A stretch of 64,000 nucleotides of DNA. It comes from Gordonia oryzae. Lineage in GTDB: Bacteria > Actinomycetota > Actinomycetes > Mycobacteriales > Mycobacteriaceae. Under the pieces are notes generated by a model. The model did not search any database and was not told the origin of the DNA. It saw nothing but the letters and a program-made list of their open reading frames with translations. A program made the translations under genes and the position numbers. This document shows, in pieces, positions 28,013 through 36,479 of the stretch. The stretch spans positions 186,001-250,000 of the forward strand of contig NZ_RKMH01000004.1 in the NCBI RefSeq assembly GCF_003797185.1, read 5' to 3'. The stretch's first letter is position 1, and the number at the start of each line of letters is the position of its first letter.

Positions 28013-29131
28013 ATGACCGAGAGTGCACCGAATCTTGACCCGGACGGCACGGCCGTTGTTGACCCGGACGGCACGGCCGTTGTTGTCCCGGACGGCACGG
28101 CCGCGGGTGTTTCAGACGGCACGGCCGCGGGTGTTTCAGACGGCACGGCCGCGGGTGTTTCAGACGGCATGGCCGTTGCCTTGAGTACGCGTGAGCTGGC
28201 CTCGTCGGAGGGGCGTGAGTTGTGGGCGGAGACGCTCGACATGACGTTCTGCGAGATGGATGTCGACTGGCCGCGGCTACATTCGTCCTTCGACGCCGAC
28301 ATCACGGCGCGACCGGTCGGCGAGATGGCGTTGAGTCTGGTGCGCGCCGACCCGCATACCGTGGTACGCACACCCGACATGATCGCTTCGGATCCCGTGG
28401 ACGCACTGTTGTTGTGCCTGGTGACGAAGGGTGCCGCGACCATCACTCAGCAGCGGCGGACTTCGACACTCGACTCCGGTGCGTTCGGTTTCGTCGATTC
28501 GCAGCGCCCGTTCATCGTCAGTGGGGTGACCGAGTTCGAGCAGGTCGTTCTGCGGGTGCCGCGGGATCTGTTCGCCTCACGGGTCGGGGTGAGTATCGAT
28601 AACGCCGTCGGGCTCCGGATCGATGCGGGCTCCGGTGTGGGCCGGGTCGCGTCGAGCATGCTGGTGGATCTCGCCGTTCACGACGATGATCTCGGTGCGG
28701 GAGCCGTCGCGGCCGTCGCATCGGCGTTGCTCGACGTGGTCTCCGCGGCGGTCGACCATCGGATGCCGCAGCGTTCGCTGACCGATCGCGTGCACGCCGA
28801 CGACCTGCGCACTGTGCAGCAGTCGATGCTGCGCCACATCGGCGATCCCGACCACACGATCGCCGACGTGGCCACCGAGTTGGGTATGTCCGTGCGCTAC
28901 ATCCACAAACTGTTCAGCGCCGCGGGCACCACACCGCGAACATGGTTGTACGGCAAACGCTTCGAACGAGCCCGCTCACTGCTCTCGGATACCGATCAGA
29001 GCGTGCACGAGATCGCCGAGCGCCTCGGTTTCCGTGACGTGTCACACTTTTCGCGGTCGTTTCGGCGCACGGTAGGAGTGAGTCCGCGGAGTTTTCGGAA
29101 TGCGGGGGTGATCGCCCCTACTTGCCCTTGA
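28013..29131 (+). CDS. AraC-family activator of the P450 demethylase genes
   Basis: The 372-residue regulator has an AraC-binding-like domain ('MALSLVRADPHTVVRTPDMI', 'GAFGFVDSQRPFIVSG') and a C-terminal double HTH ('HTIADVATELGMSVRYIHKLFSAAGTTPRTWLY', 'LGFRDVSHFSRSFRRTVGVSPRSF'). It is divergent from gcoA, as EthR is from the ethABCD operon. Residues 8-55 consist of six tandem eight-residue repeats around DGTA, encoded by six 24-bp DNA repeats. An AGGGAGG lies upstream of the ATG at 28013; an alternative ATG at 28169, after the repeats, lacks a ribosome-binding site. It overlaps the protease gene convergently by 14 bases. Confidence 0.88.
   Translation: MTESAPNLDPDGTAVVDPDGTAVVVPDGTAAGVSDGTAAGVSDGTAAGVSDGMAVALSTRELASSEGRELWAETLDMTFCEMDVDWPRLHSSFDADITARPVGEMALSLVRADPHTVVRTPDMIASDPVDALLLCLVTKGAATITQQRRTSTLDSGAFGFVDSQRPFIVSGVTEFEQVVLRVPRDLFASRVGVSIDNAVGLRIDAGSGVGRVASSMLVDLAVHDDDLGAGAVAAVASALLDVVSAAVDHRMPQRSLTDRVHADDLRTVQQSMLRHIGDPDHTIADVATELGMSVRYIHKLFSAAGTTPRTWLYGKRFERARSLLSDTDQSVHEIAERLGFRDVSHFSRSFRRTVGVSPRSFRNAGVIAPTCP
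28034..28177 (+). repeat. Six 24-bp in-frame tandem repeats
   Basis: Units start at 28034, 28058, 28082, 28106, 28130 and 28154, each with the core GACGGCACGGCCG (GGCATGGCC in the last). Units 1-2 and units 4-5 are nearly or fully identical, showing recent local duplication. They encode eight-residue repeats such as DPDGTAVV and VSDGTAAG. Confidence 0.9.
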
Positions 29132-30050
29132 ACGGCGCGGTCCCAAGGACCAGTTGAAGCCCGTCGATCCCGGAATTGGCTCGTGCATACTGCAATTCGT
29201 GACTGATGTCGCCGATGTTGTTGAGCGGGGGCAACGCCAGGCCGATGGTCGAAAGCACGCCGAGGGCGCGACCCTGCGCGTCGAGGTAGGCGCTGCCGCT
29301 GTCTCCGGGGATGCCGGGGAAACGCATCTCCACGATGTGCGACCAGCCGTTGTCGGCGGGTTGGTCTGCCTTGCTGACGCCGTGTTGCTTGGACAGCTTC
29401 TTGAATCCGAACTTCAGGCTCGAACTTCCGTAGCTGTAGATCTTCGTGTCGGGTGTCGTGCCGTCGGTGGCGATGCCGGTGGGTCCGCCCCAGAACGGTA
29501 TCGACGGATTGACCTTACCGACGTCGTCCGGGTTCACCTTGATCAGTGCGAGATCGTTGAAATTACAGGTGTTCTGATCGGTTTCGCCCTTCTGACGCAT
29601 GGTGAGCCAACTGTTGTAGACCAGGGTGCCGGCACCGAGTTGTCTGCCCACACCGGTGATCGGGTTGCCGCCCTTGTTGAAGGTAACAACGGTGCCGATC
29701 GGCAGGCTGTTGTTGTGGCAGCCATTGGTCTCGGTGTCCTTACCCGTTCCCGAGCAGTGTGCGGCCTGTCCGAGGTAGACGTTGCCGGATTTGTCGACGA
29801 AGACGTAGTTGGTGGTGCATTGCGCATCGCCGGTGTAGGTCTGCACGCCGGGGGTGATCGTCGCCGAATCAGCGGACGCGAAATGGACTTTCGCGGCATC
29901 GGCCGCCACCGTCATCTGCGGTGCCGCCGGGGTAGCGGATGTCGGGGTAGTGGAGGTGCCGCACGCGCTTGCGGCGATCGCGACGAAGGCGGCCGCCGCA
30001 ACACCGGCCACGGCCATGCGGCGGCGGGGCTCGGCGATGTTCGTTCTCAT
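29118..30050 (-). CDS. Secreted trypsin-like serine protease, lipoprotein
   Basis: The 310-residue precursor has an N-terminal signal with basic start ('MRTNIAEPRRRM'), hydrophobic core and a lipobox ending 'AASACG', so it is probably lipidated at the Cys. The chymotrypsin-fold triad is visible: His in 'GQAAHCSG', Asp in 'NFNDLALIKV', and Ser in 'GIPGDSGSAYLD'. A Ser/Thr/Pro-rich linker follows the lipid anchor. The ATG at 30050 was chosen so that the signal peptide comes first. Its target is unknown. Confidence 0.85.
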   Translation of the reverse strand: MRTNIAEPRRRMAVAGVAAAAFVAIAASACGTSTTPTSATPAAPQMTVAADAAKVHFASADSATITPGVQTYTGDAQCTTNYVFVDKSGNVYLGQAAHCSGTGKDTETNGCHNNSLPIGTVVTFNKGGNPITGVGRQLGAGTLVYNSWLTMRQKGETDQNTCNFNDLALIKVNPDDVGKVNPSIPFWGGPTGIATDGTTPDTKIYSYGSSSLKFGFKKLSKQHGVSKADQPADNGWSHIVEMRFPGIPGDSGSAYLDAQGRALGVLSTIGLALPPLNNIGDISHELQYARANSGIDGLQLVLGTAPFKGK

Positions 30051-30451
30051 CTGAGTGAGAATATCTGGGCCGGTTGCCCTGCGACGTCGTTCGATGGTGC
30101 GGAGTCGTTCGGCCGGTGTAGGCGAAAACCGGCACGTCACTCCCCGAGCGGTGGGCACCGGACACCGTCGGTCACGTTGCGCTCGGCGATGCCCCGCAGC
30201 ACCCGACCCGAAGCCGTCCTCGATTCACCACGGTGCCGCCTTTCAGCAGGATGGCAGCGAGCGGAAATTCAATGCGGCCGTGTGGAACAACGGCGCCACG
30301 GCCTCGGCCGCAGCGGTTTTCGCCACGTCCGACAACGCCCCTGGGAGCGGATCAGCACCGTGACACCGGAATCTATCAGGGCGGAGGTGACCTCGGGAGC
30401 GGCCAGCCGGGCCTCGGGCGGCACCAGGACGCCCGCCGAGCACGGGGGTTG
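30051..30451. other. Intergenic region without a supported gene
   Basis: About 400 bases between the protease start and the enoyl-CoA hydratase stop. Several open frames exist but none shows a family signature. A short minus-strand match-like string 'AILLKGGTVVN' near 30230-30270 recalls the first residues of amidohydrolases, but nothing follows it. It may be decayed sequence. Confidence 0.5.
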
Positions 30452-31228
30452 TCAGCGGGAGCGCCACTTCGCTACCCGTTCGGTGTGCTCGGGTGAGAGA
30501 TGGGCCAGGGGTTGCATCGCCGCGGCCATGCCGAGGACCGATTCCAAGGGGCTGGTGCGTGATTCCTGGAGCAGCCGTTTGGCCATCCGCAGCGCCTCGG
30601 GCGGGTTCTTGGTGATGCGTTCAGCGAGCGAACGGGCCTCGTCGAGAAGATCGTCAGGGCCGACCACGCGGCTCACCATGCCCCACTCGGCCGCCGTGGC
30701 GGCATCCACGCGGTCGCCGGTGAACGTCATCTCCGCGGCCCGCTCATATCCGACGGCACGCGGCAGGAACCACGTTCCGCCGTCGCCGGGAATCAGGCCC
30801 ACCTGGACGAAGCTCTCGGCGAAGGACGCGCGCTCGGAGGCGATCCGGATATCGCACATCATCGCCAGGTCGCAGCCCGCGCCGACCGCCGCACCGTTGA
30901 CCGCGGCGATGATCGGCACCTCGAGGTGAGCCAGGGCACGCGGCAGACGTTGGATGCCCGCTACGTAGGCACGTCGCTGAGCTCGCTCATCGACGCCGAA
31001 CATGCCCGTTCGGTCGGCCATCTCCTTGACGTTGCCGCCTGCGGAGAAGATTGTGCCCGCCCCGGTCAGGATGATTGCCCTGATGTCGAGGTTGGTGTTG
31101 GCGGCGTCGACCGCCGCCTCGAAGGCCTCGACGAACTCCACGTCGGTGATCGCGTTGCCGACCTCGGGCTTGTTGATCGTCCAGATCTGGGTCGCCCCGG
31201 TGGTGGCGATGTCCAGCGGTGAATGCAT
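30452..31228 (-). CDS. Enoyl-CoA hydratase/isomerase family (crotonase)
   Basis: The 258-residue crotonase has the two oxyanion-hole segments 'TIFSAGGNVKEM' and 'NGAAVGAGCDLAMMCDIRIA'. The catalytic glutamate region 'FVQVGLIPGDGGTWFLPRAVG' retains a GDGG motif but has Asp where hydratases usually have Glu at the second catalytic site, so the exact reaction is open. The ATG at 31228 was selected by homology; the frame is open far upstream through a heptamer repeat. It stands alone in its transcription unit. Confidence 0.85.
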   Translation of the reverse strand: MHSPLDIATTGATQIWTINKPEVGNAITDVEFVEAFEAAVDAANTNLDIRAIILTGAGTIFSAGGNVKEMADRTGMFGVDERAQRRAYVAGIQRLPRALAHLEVPIIAAVNGAAVGAGCDLAMMCDIRIASERASFAESFVQVGLIPGDGGTWFLPRAVGYERAAEMTFTGDRVDAATAAEWGMVSRVVGPDDLLDEARSLAERITKNPPEALRMAKRLLQESRTSPLESVLGMAAAMQPLAHLSPEHTERVAKWRSR

Positions 31229-31797
31229 ATGGGAGACCTTTCGCGACGGTGAGAACAGCGCGGGTCGAGCGTGACCGGCACGTTCCACCGTAATCGCCGG
31301 TCGATGACGGAGGAACCGACGATGTGGCGCATCGGATGGGTGATCGTCGCCGTGCGCCGTGCGCCGTGCGCCGTGCACCGTGCGCGGTGCGCCGTGCGGA
31401 GTCGGTGCGGACCGGCTTGCGTGGTCCGGTCGTTGGTAGCGGCACATGGGTGACGGCGGTGGCGGCGAGCATCGCCTTCCCCCACGCGCCCAGGAACGTG
31501 CGAGGCTCGGCGACGAGATCGGCGGTGCCCATCTGCGCCGACCAGCGCACACAACGGGAGATCGCAGTGCGCTCGGAGACCGCCGGCACGCTCGTGGTCG
31601 CACCGAGCCCGCGGCATGTCGTATTGCCTGGTCGGGGGCTCGGCACGTGGCGCGGCCAGCACATCGACGGACGACCCGCCGTGTTATTGGCTCTCTCAAC
31701 CGCGCACGCATCTGGCGGGCACGGTACCGATCGGCTTCGTCATCCCGTCCTCATGGTGACCGTTCTGAGATTCCCGGCCGGCACCGACGATCTGCGT
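31229..31797. other. Intergenic region with heptamer repeat
   Basis: About 570 bases without a gene I can support. It contains a GC-rich microsatellite (31348-31396). Long open frames on both strands here come from base composition; none matches a known family or has a convincing start. Confidence 0.5.
31348..31396. repeat. Heptamer tandem repeat (CGCCGTG)7
   Basis: Seven head-to-tail seven-base units: four exact CGCCGTG, then CACCGTG, CGCGGTG and a final CGCCGTG. A unit length of seven would cause frame changes, so it is unlikely to be coding. Confidence 0.85.
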
Positions 31798-32628
31798 CTA
31801 GTCGCCCAGAGCCCTGGACTCATACTCGGCCCGTGTTGTTGAATTATGAACCGCAGCAACTTGGTTGGGCACCATCCGGCGCATCAACAGATCTCGGATC
31901 GCCTGCGGGAGCAGCCCTGCCGCCCGCACCGCGGGGCCCACGAAGGGCGGCAGGGTCACCTCGAAGCGTGGCTTCTCGATCGCCGCGACGACGGCGGCGG
32001 CGACATCGGCCGGCTGCAGCATGGCTGCCGAACCGGTCGCGGTGCCCGCGGCGAGTGGGGTGTCGACGACGGTCGGCATGACGGCGGTCAGGAGAACCCC
32101 GGAGCCGCGGAGCTCCTCACGGACCGCGGTCAGGTAGCCGAGCACGCCGTGCTTGCTCGCAGCATATGTCGCCTCGCCGGGAGGTGCGAGTTTGGAAGCG
32201 GCAGAAGCGATCGTGACGATGTGGCCGTGTCCGCGGTGGCGCATGCGCGGTGCGGTGAGCCGCACCCCGCGGATCACGCCGTGCAAGTTGACCGCCAGCA
32301 TGGCGTCGGCCGCCGCGTCGGTCTCGGCGTCGAAGGGGCCGACCCACATGACCCCGGCGTTGTTCACCAGGACGTCGATCGGTCCGACGGACGACTCGAC
32401 CGCATTGAGAAACGCCGTGAAAGACTCGGTACTGGTGACATCGAGCGCGAAAGCGTGTGCCTCGCCCGGTATCTCACTCGCCGTGACACGTGCACCGGCA
32501 AGGTCGCGATCGCCGATGGCCACCCGTGCCCCAGTGTCGGCGAGGTGCCGGGCGATCTCGCGTCCGATACCCGCTGCGCCGCCGGTGATGGCGATGACCT
32601 TGCCCGCTATCGGTGTGCCCTTGCTCAT
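31798..32628 (-). CDS. Short-chain dehydrogenase/reductase
   Basis: A classical 276-residue SDR: 'AITGGAAGIGREIARHL' (TGxxxGIG), 'VLVNNAGVMWVG' (NNAG), Ser in 'IASAASKLAP' and YAASK as 'ATYAASKHGVLG'. Asp in 'AIGDRDLAGA' suggests NAD(H) preference. A C-terminal extension ('VGPAVRAAGLLPQAIRDLLMRRM') of amphipathic type is common in mycobacterial SDRs. The ATG at 32628 (MSKG) was chosen over a TTG two codons earlier. It sits six bases after the luciferase-like gene. Confidence 0.88.
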   Translation of the reverse strand: MSKGTPIAGKVIAITGGAAGIGREIARHLADTGARVAIGDRDLAGARVTASEIPGEAHAFALDVTSTESFTAFLNAVESSVGPIDVLVNNAGVMWVGPFDAETDAAADAMLAVNLHGVIRGVRLTAPRMRHRGHGHIVTIASAASKLAPPGEATYAASKHGVLGYLTAVREELRGSGVLLTAVMPTVVDTPLAAGTATGSAAMLQPADVAAAVVAAIEKPRFEVTLPPFVGPAVRAAGLLPQAIRDLLMRRMVPNQVAAVHNSTTRAEYESRALGD

Positions 32629-32634
32629 GACCAA

Positions 32635-33522
32635 TCAGTCTGTCACATCGACGGCGCCGGTACTCCCGGGTTGCAGTCGGGCGGCAACCTCGTCGAGGAC
32701 GTGGTCGGCAGCCAGGTAGGGCTCCGCGGATCTCGGCCAGTGCACAATGACGTCGGTGAATCCCAAAGCCGCAGCGCGGCCGACCATTTCGTCGAAGAGG
32801 CCGACGCTCTCCAGGGCGTTGCGTGGCGAGGCGTCGAGGCTCAGATAGCGGGGGAACTCCTCGGTGATCCCGTCCTTGCCGAGTGTCTCGGTGAGCACAT
32901 CGCAGCTCGCGCGGACGCCGTCGAACCAGTCGTCGACGGTCTCCGACTGGGTGCCGGTGGTGATCCAGCCGTCGCCGTGACGTGCGGCGAAGCGCACTGA
33001 TCGGGGACCGTTGCCCGCCAACAGGAATGGCACGCGCGGCCGCACCGGATCGCCGACCAGTCGCATGTCACGGGCGCGGTAATACTGCCCGTCGGCATCG
33101 ACGTGATCGTCACGAAGGGTGCGGTCGAGCAAAAGGGTGAACTCCTGCAGGCGGTCGACGCGTTGCTTGGGTGGGAGGCGGTCGCCCCCGAGGACGGTGT
33201 CGTCGGGGGTGCCGCCGGCGCCGAGGCCGAGCAGGAAACGGCCGTCGGAGATGTCGACCAGGGTAGCGACTTCGCGACTGAACGCGACCGGATGGCGGAA
33301 GTTGGGGGAGACGACGAACGCACCGAGGTCGATGTGTCGGGTGACGGTCGCGGCGGCGGTCAGCGTCGGGATGCAGGAGAACCAGCGGGAGTCGGGCAGA
33401 CCACCCCAAACCAGGTGATCGTAGGTCCAGGCGTGGTCGAAGCCCATCTCCTCGGCACGTTGCCACCGGGACCGCGACTCTCGCCAGGTCAGATCGGGCA
33501 GGATGCAGATACCGAAACGCAT
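32635..33522 (-). CDS. LLM-class (luciferase-like) oxidoreductase, probably F420-dependent
   Basis: The 295-residue TIM-barrel protein begins 'MRFGICILPDLTWRE' and has 'HAWTYDHLVWGG', 'LGAFVVSPNFRHPVAFSREVATLVDISDGRFLLGLGAG' and 'FLLAGNGPRSVRFAARHGDGW', characteristic of the bacterial luciferase-like family. In Mycobacteriales most such proteins use coenzyme F420. No substrate can be inferred. It is flanked on the same strand by an alpha/beta hydrolase and an SDR with 6-10 base gaps, suggesting a three-gene operon. Confidence 0.88.
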   Translation of the reverse strand: MRFGICILPDLTWRESRSRWQRAEEMGFDHAWTYDHLVWGGLPDSRWFSCIPTLTAAATVTRHIDLGAFVVSPNFRHPVAFSREVATLVDISDGRFLLGLGAGGTPDDTVLGGDRLPPKQRVDRLQEFTLLLDRTLRDDHVDADGQYYRARDMRLVGDPVRPRVPFLLAGNGPRSVRFAARHGDGWITTGTQSETVDDWFDGVRASCDVLTETLGKDGITEEFPRYLSLDASPRNALESVGLFDEMVGRAAALGFTDVIVHWPRSAEPYLAADHVLDEVAARLQPGSTGAVDVTD

Positions 33523-33532
33523 GGCGCCCAGA

Positions 33533-34318
33533 CTAGCCGGTCATGAAGTCTAGGACGAGAGGCACTGTCTGCGAACGGTATTCGTCGAAGTAGGCGTGTC
33601 GGGCGCCGTCGAGGATGTGTGCGCGAGCGTCGGGGATGCGCTCGCGGAGTATCTCGGCGTTGGCCACCGGCGCCATCAGGTCATCGGTGCCGTGCAGGAT
33701 CAGGGTGGGACTCGTGATGTCGGGCAGGACCGCCCACGCATCGTGTCGATTGCTCGCCAGCAGGTGTGCCCGCCGGTTGGAGTCGGACATGTCCGGATCG
33801 CCGAGTACGTGATATGGGCCGGGGTTGGCGGCACGCCACTGCGGCGAATACATGTAGTCCAACAGCGCCGCGGTTGCGTCCGGACCGGCCAGGGCACGAC
33901 GCACCGACTCGTCTCGTTCGACGGCATGAACCCCACCGGGTGTGGTGCATCCGAGGACCAGCCGCCGCGCTCGACGTGGTGCCGATGCCGCCAGGAACTG
34001 CGCGGCACGACCGCCCATCGACGTGCCATACACCGCGAACTTGTCGATGGCGAGCGAATCCATCACCGCCAGAGCATCTTCGGCGAACAATTGCGTGCTG
34101 TAGCGTTCGCCACCGGAACCGCTTGCGCCGGTCCCGCGGTAGTCGAAGGTGACCGTGGTGTGGTGGGCGTCGAAGTCGCCGCGCGTGCGATCCCACCAGT
34201 GGTGATTGTTGGCCTGCCCGGGCAGGAGTAGCAGCGTCGGGCCGGACCCGCGCACCTGCACCGCCAGCCGCACCCGGTCTCGGGTGCGGGCGATCTCGTG
34301 ATACTCGGCGGCGGGCAC
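33533..34318 (-). CDS. Alpha/beta hydrolase
   Basis: The 261-residue hydrolase has the oxyanion strand 'TLLLLPGQANNHHWWD', nucleophile elbow 'GTSMGGR', an acid residue near 'LILHGTDDLMAP' and the terminal histidine in 'GARHAYFDEYR'. The start is a GTG at 34318. It may be an esterase or C-C hydrolase. The genomic partners are an LLM oxidoreductase and an SDR rather than the catechol genes, so a meta-cleavage hydrolase role is not supported. Confidence 0.85.
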   Translation of the reverse strand: MPAAEYHEIARTRDRVRLAVQVRGSGPTLLLLPGQANNHHWWDRTRGDFDAHHTTVTFDYRGTGASGSGGERYSTQLFAEDALAVMDSLAIDKFAVYGTSMGGRAAQFLAASAPRRARRLVLGCTTPGGVHAVERDESVRRALAGPDATAALLDYMYSPQWRAANPGPYHVLGDPDMSDSNRRAHLLASNRHDAWAVLPDITSPTLILHGTDDLMAPVANAEILRERIPDARAHILDGARHAYFDEYRSQTVPLVLDFMTG

Positions 34319-34454
34319 GTGGGTGAGCCTAGTGGCGTTGCCCGCGGCACCCCACCCGCCGTATTGCGCCCTTACTGCGTCGGCGTCGGCGGTCTCGAGG
34401 TTCGTCGCCCGGTCACCGCCCGCGGCGGGAAGATTTCTCGGATGGCTCTACCCG

Positions 34455-35870
34455 CTACGCCTCAGAGCCGCCCTGGCGAGGCGTCATTCCGAGTGCCGTG
34501 ATCGCACCCGCTGCTGCGACCACGGCCAGTGTCCACCACGCGTGCTGGAAGACCGCATGTACGGCGTCGTAGCCGACGGGACTGCCGATGATGGCGACCA
34601 GGACGCTCACACCCAACGCCATCCCGATCTGGCGACTCATGTTGACCACGGCGCTGCCCGTCGCCGATTGTGTGGCAGGCAGATCCGCGGTTGCCGAGGA
34701 CAGGATCGCCGGCAGCGCCAGGCCCACCCCGACTCCGCCGATCAGCCAGCCCGGCAGTAGTGCCGTCGCGTAGGCGGGTGTGGACGAGATCGACAGCGAG
34801 ATCAGCAGACCACCGAGGCCGAACAGTGCACATCCGGCAGCGATGACCGCACCGACCGGAATCCGGGCGGTGAGCCGGTGGCCGACGGCGGCGAAGATCG
34901 GGACCATCAGTGGTCCGGGCGAGACCGCGAATCCGGTCTTGATCGCCGAGTACCCCCACACCTGCTGCATCCACAGGATGTTCGCGAGCAGCGCACCGGC
35001 GAACGGGATGGAGAAGAGCACGGCGGTGATGTTGGCGAAGGAGAATGCGCGCACACGCAACAGATTCGGGTCGATCACCGGTTCTCGGTGTCGTGCCGAA
35101 CTGACCAGGAAACCGATCAGTCCGATGACGGTGACGGCCCACGCCAGCAGAATCCGGTTGTCGGTCCATCCCCAGGTCGGTCCCTCGACGAGGCCGAGAG
35201 TCAACGCGCCGATGGTGATCGCGAGCAGGCCGGCGCCGAGCAGATCCGGTAGGTGATCGGCGGCCTCGTTGCGCGATCGTGGGAGCAACATCGCGCCCCC
35301 AACGAGCGCGAGCACGCCCACGGGCAGGTTGACGAGGAAGACCCACCGCCAGGACGCCTCCACCAGCACACCACCGACGGCCGGTCCGAGTGCCGCGGCC
35401 ACTGCGCCGGTTGCGGCCCAGATCCGCACCGACCGCGCACGGATCTCCGTCGGCATGGCGGCGACGACGAGCCCGAGGCTGGCCGGGGTCAGGATCGCGG
35501 CACCGACGGCCTGCAGGGTCCGAAAGGTCACCAACCACCAAATACCCTCGGCGGCAGCGCATGCCGCGCTGGCGAGTGTGAAGATCGTGACGCCGATCAA
35601 GAAGCCCGCCTTGCGTCCGTAGCGGTCGGCGATCCGGCCGGCGGGTACGAGCAGCGCCGCGTAGAGGATGGTGTAGGCGTTGAGCACCCACGACAGTTCC
35701 GACAGGGAGACGCCGTGAAAGTCGCGTCCGATGTCGTCGAACGCCACGTTCACGATGAACACATCCAGGCTCGCCATGAACGCTGCAAGCGACAGCAACG
35801 CCAGGATCAATGCCGGACGCCGAGGGACCGACGTCGCGCTGGGTTCCTGGGCATGAGCCACGTCGGTCAT
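34455..35870 (-). CDS. MFS drug transporter, DHA2 (14-TMS) family
   Basis: The 471-residue permease has about 14 hydrophobic segments. 'FMASLDVFIVNVAF' (motif D1), 'GRIADRYGRKAGF' (motif A), and 'GPAVGGVLVEASWRWVFLVNLP' (motif C and following) identify a proton-driven multidrug exporter of the EmrB/QacA type. It is divergent from an HxlR-type regulator across a 112-base gap with two operator-like repeats. It is therefore probably repressed or activated by that regulator. Its substrate is unknown. Confidence 0.92.
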   Translation of the reverse strand: MTDVAHAQEPSATSVPRRPALILALLSLAAFMASLDVFIVNVAFDDIGRDFHGVSLSELSWVLNAYTILYAALLVPAGRIADRYGRKAGFLIGVTIFTLASAACAAAEGIWWLVTFRTLQAVGAAILTPASLGLVVAAMPTEIRARSVRIWAATGAVAAALGPAVGGVLVEASWRWVFLVNLPVGVLALVGGAMLLPRSRNEAADHLPDLLGAGLLAITIGALTLGLVEGPTWGWTDNRILLAWAVTVIGLIGFLVSSARHREPVIDPNLLRVRAFSFANITAVLFSIPFAGALLANILWMQQVWGYSAIKTGFAVSPGPLMVPIFAAVGHRLTARIPVGAVIAAGCALFGLGGLLISLSISSTPAYATALLPGWLIGGVGVGLALPAILSSATADLPATQSATGSAVVNMSRQIGMALGVSVLVAIIGSPVGYDAVHAVFQHAWWTLAVVAAAGAITALGMTPRQGGSEA

Positions 35871-35917
35871 TGTCGATCCTCGATTCGCGAATCCGGGCGC
35901 GAGAACCAGCGCCCGGT

Positions 35918-35935
35918 GAGTTGTATGACGAAACC
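35918..35935. promoter_or_regulatory. Predicted HxlR-type operator, copy 1
   Basis: GAGTTGTATGACGAAACC. It matches copy 2 at 35950-35967 in 15 of 18 bases, and the two start 32 bases apart, about three helical turns, so both face the same side of the DNA between the divergent genes. Confidence 0.55.
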
Positions 35936-35949
35936 TAGGAAAGCAGATT

Positions 35950-35967
35950 GAGTTGCCTGACGCAACC
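35950..35967. promoter_or_regulatory. Predicted HxlR-type operator, copy 2
   Basis: GAGTTGCCTGACGCAACC. It contains the perfect inverted repeat GTTGC-CTGAC-GCAAC and lies 16 bases before the regulator start codon, consistent with autoregulation. Confidence 0.6.
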
Positions 35968-35982
35968 CACTAGACTCGACGC

Positions 35983-36453
35983 ATGCGCCGCGCCAGCTTC
36001 TCCGGAATGAATTGTTCGGTCGCGCAGACCCTCGAGGTCGTCGGCGAGTGGTGGACGCTACTCATCATCCGCGACGCACTGTTCGGGGTGACGCGCTTCG
36101 ACGCCTTCTCGACCCGGCTGGGTATCGCTCGCAACGTGCTCACCCAGCGACTCGACACTCTCGTCGAGCACGGAATCCTGGTCCGGGATCCCTACCAGGA
36201 CAATCCGGTTCGCTACGACTACCGGCTGACCGACAAAGGCCGCGACCTGTGGACGGTGATCAACGCCCTGCGTCAATGGGGCGACAAGTGGTCGGCACCC
36301 GACGGCGCTCCGGTCGAGCTCGTGCACACCGGCTGCGGTCACACGACGACGCTCGAGCCGGTGTGCTCAGAGTGTGGTGAGCACGTTGATCGGGGGTCGG
36401 TGACAGTGCGCCGAGGGCCGGGCGCCGGCGCGAATGCCCCGCTGCCGGCGTGA
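35983..36453 (+). CDS. HxlR-family winged-helix regulator
   Basis: The 156-residue protein has the HxlR winged helix: 'CSVAQTLEVVGEWWTLLIIRDALFGVTRFDAF', 'IARNVLTQRLDTLVEHGILV', and 'RYDYRLTDKGRDLW'. The cysteine before VAQTLE is the position used for redox or electrophile sensing in some members. A C-terminal extension has four cysteines/histidines ('HTGCGHTTTLEPVCSECGEHV'), a possible small metal-binding knuckle. It is divergent from the DHA2 pump, its likely target. Confidence 0.88.
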   Translation: MRRASFSGMNCSVAQTLEVVGEWWTLLIIRDALFGVTRFDAFSTRLGIARNVLTQRLDTLVEHGILVRDPYQDNPVRYDYRLTDKGRDLWTVINALRQWGDKWSAPDGAPVELVHTGCGHTTTLEPVCSECGEHVDRGSVTVRRGPGAGANAPLPA

Positions 36454-36479
36454 GCAATCCGACGTCCAGCCGGCCGCAG

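Noticed and set aside
25297..29131. Assignment of the P450 cluster as an ETBE-degrading eth cluster
   Set aside because: The EthD-like and AraC neighbours fit, but the P450 has GcoA-type sequence and the reductase is a ferredoxin-reductase fusion, unlike the separate EthA and EthC.
30200..30290. Minus-strand string AILLKGGTVVN resembling an amidohydrolase N-terminus
   Set aside because: Only about ten residues match, with no catalytic motifs before or after in any frame; too short to support a gene remnant.
31229..31797. Long open frames on both strands upstream of the enoyl-CoA hydratase
   Set aside because: They run through a heptamer microsatellite, have arginine/alanine-rich translations and no family signature; explained by high GC content.
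33533..34318. Alpha/beta hydrolase as the meta-cleavage product hydrolase
   Set aside because: It lies 10 kb away from the catechol genes in a different transcription unit with an LLM oxidoreductase and an SDR, and no specific motif links it to that role.
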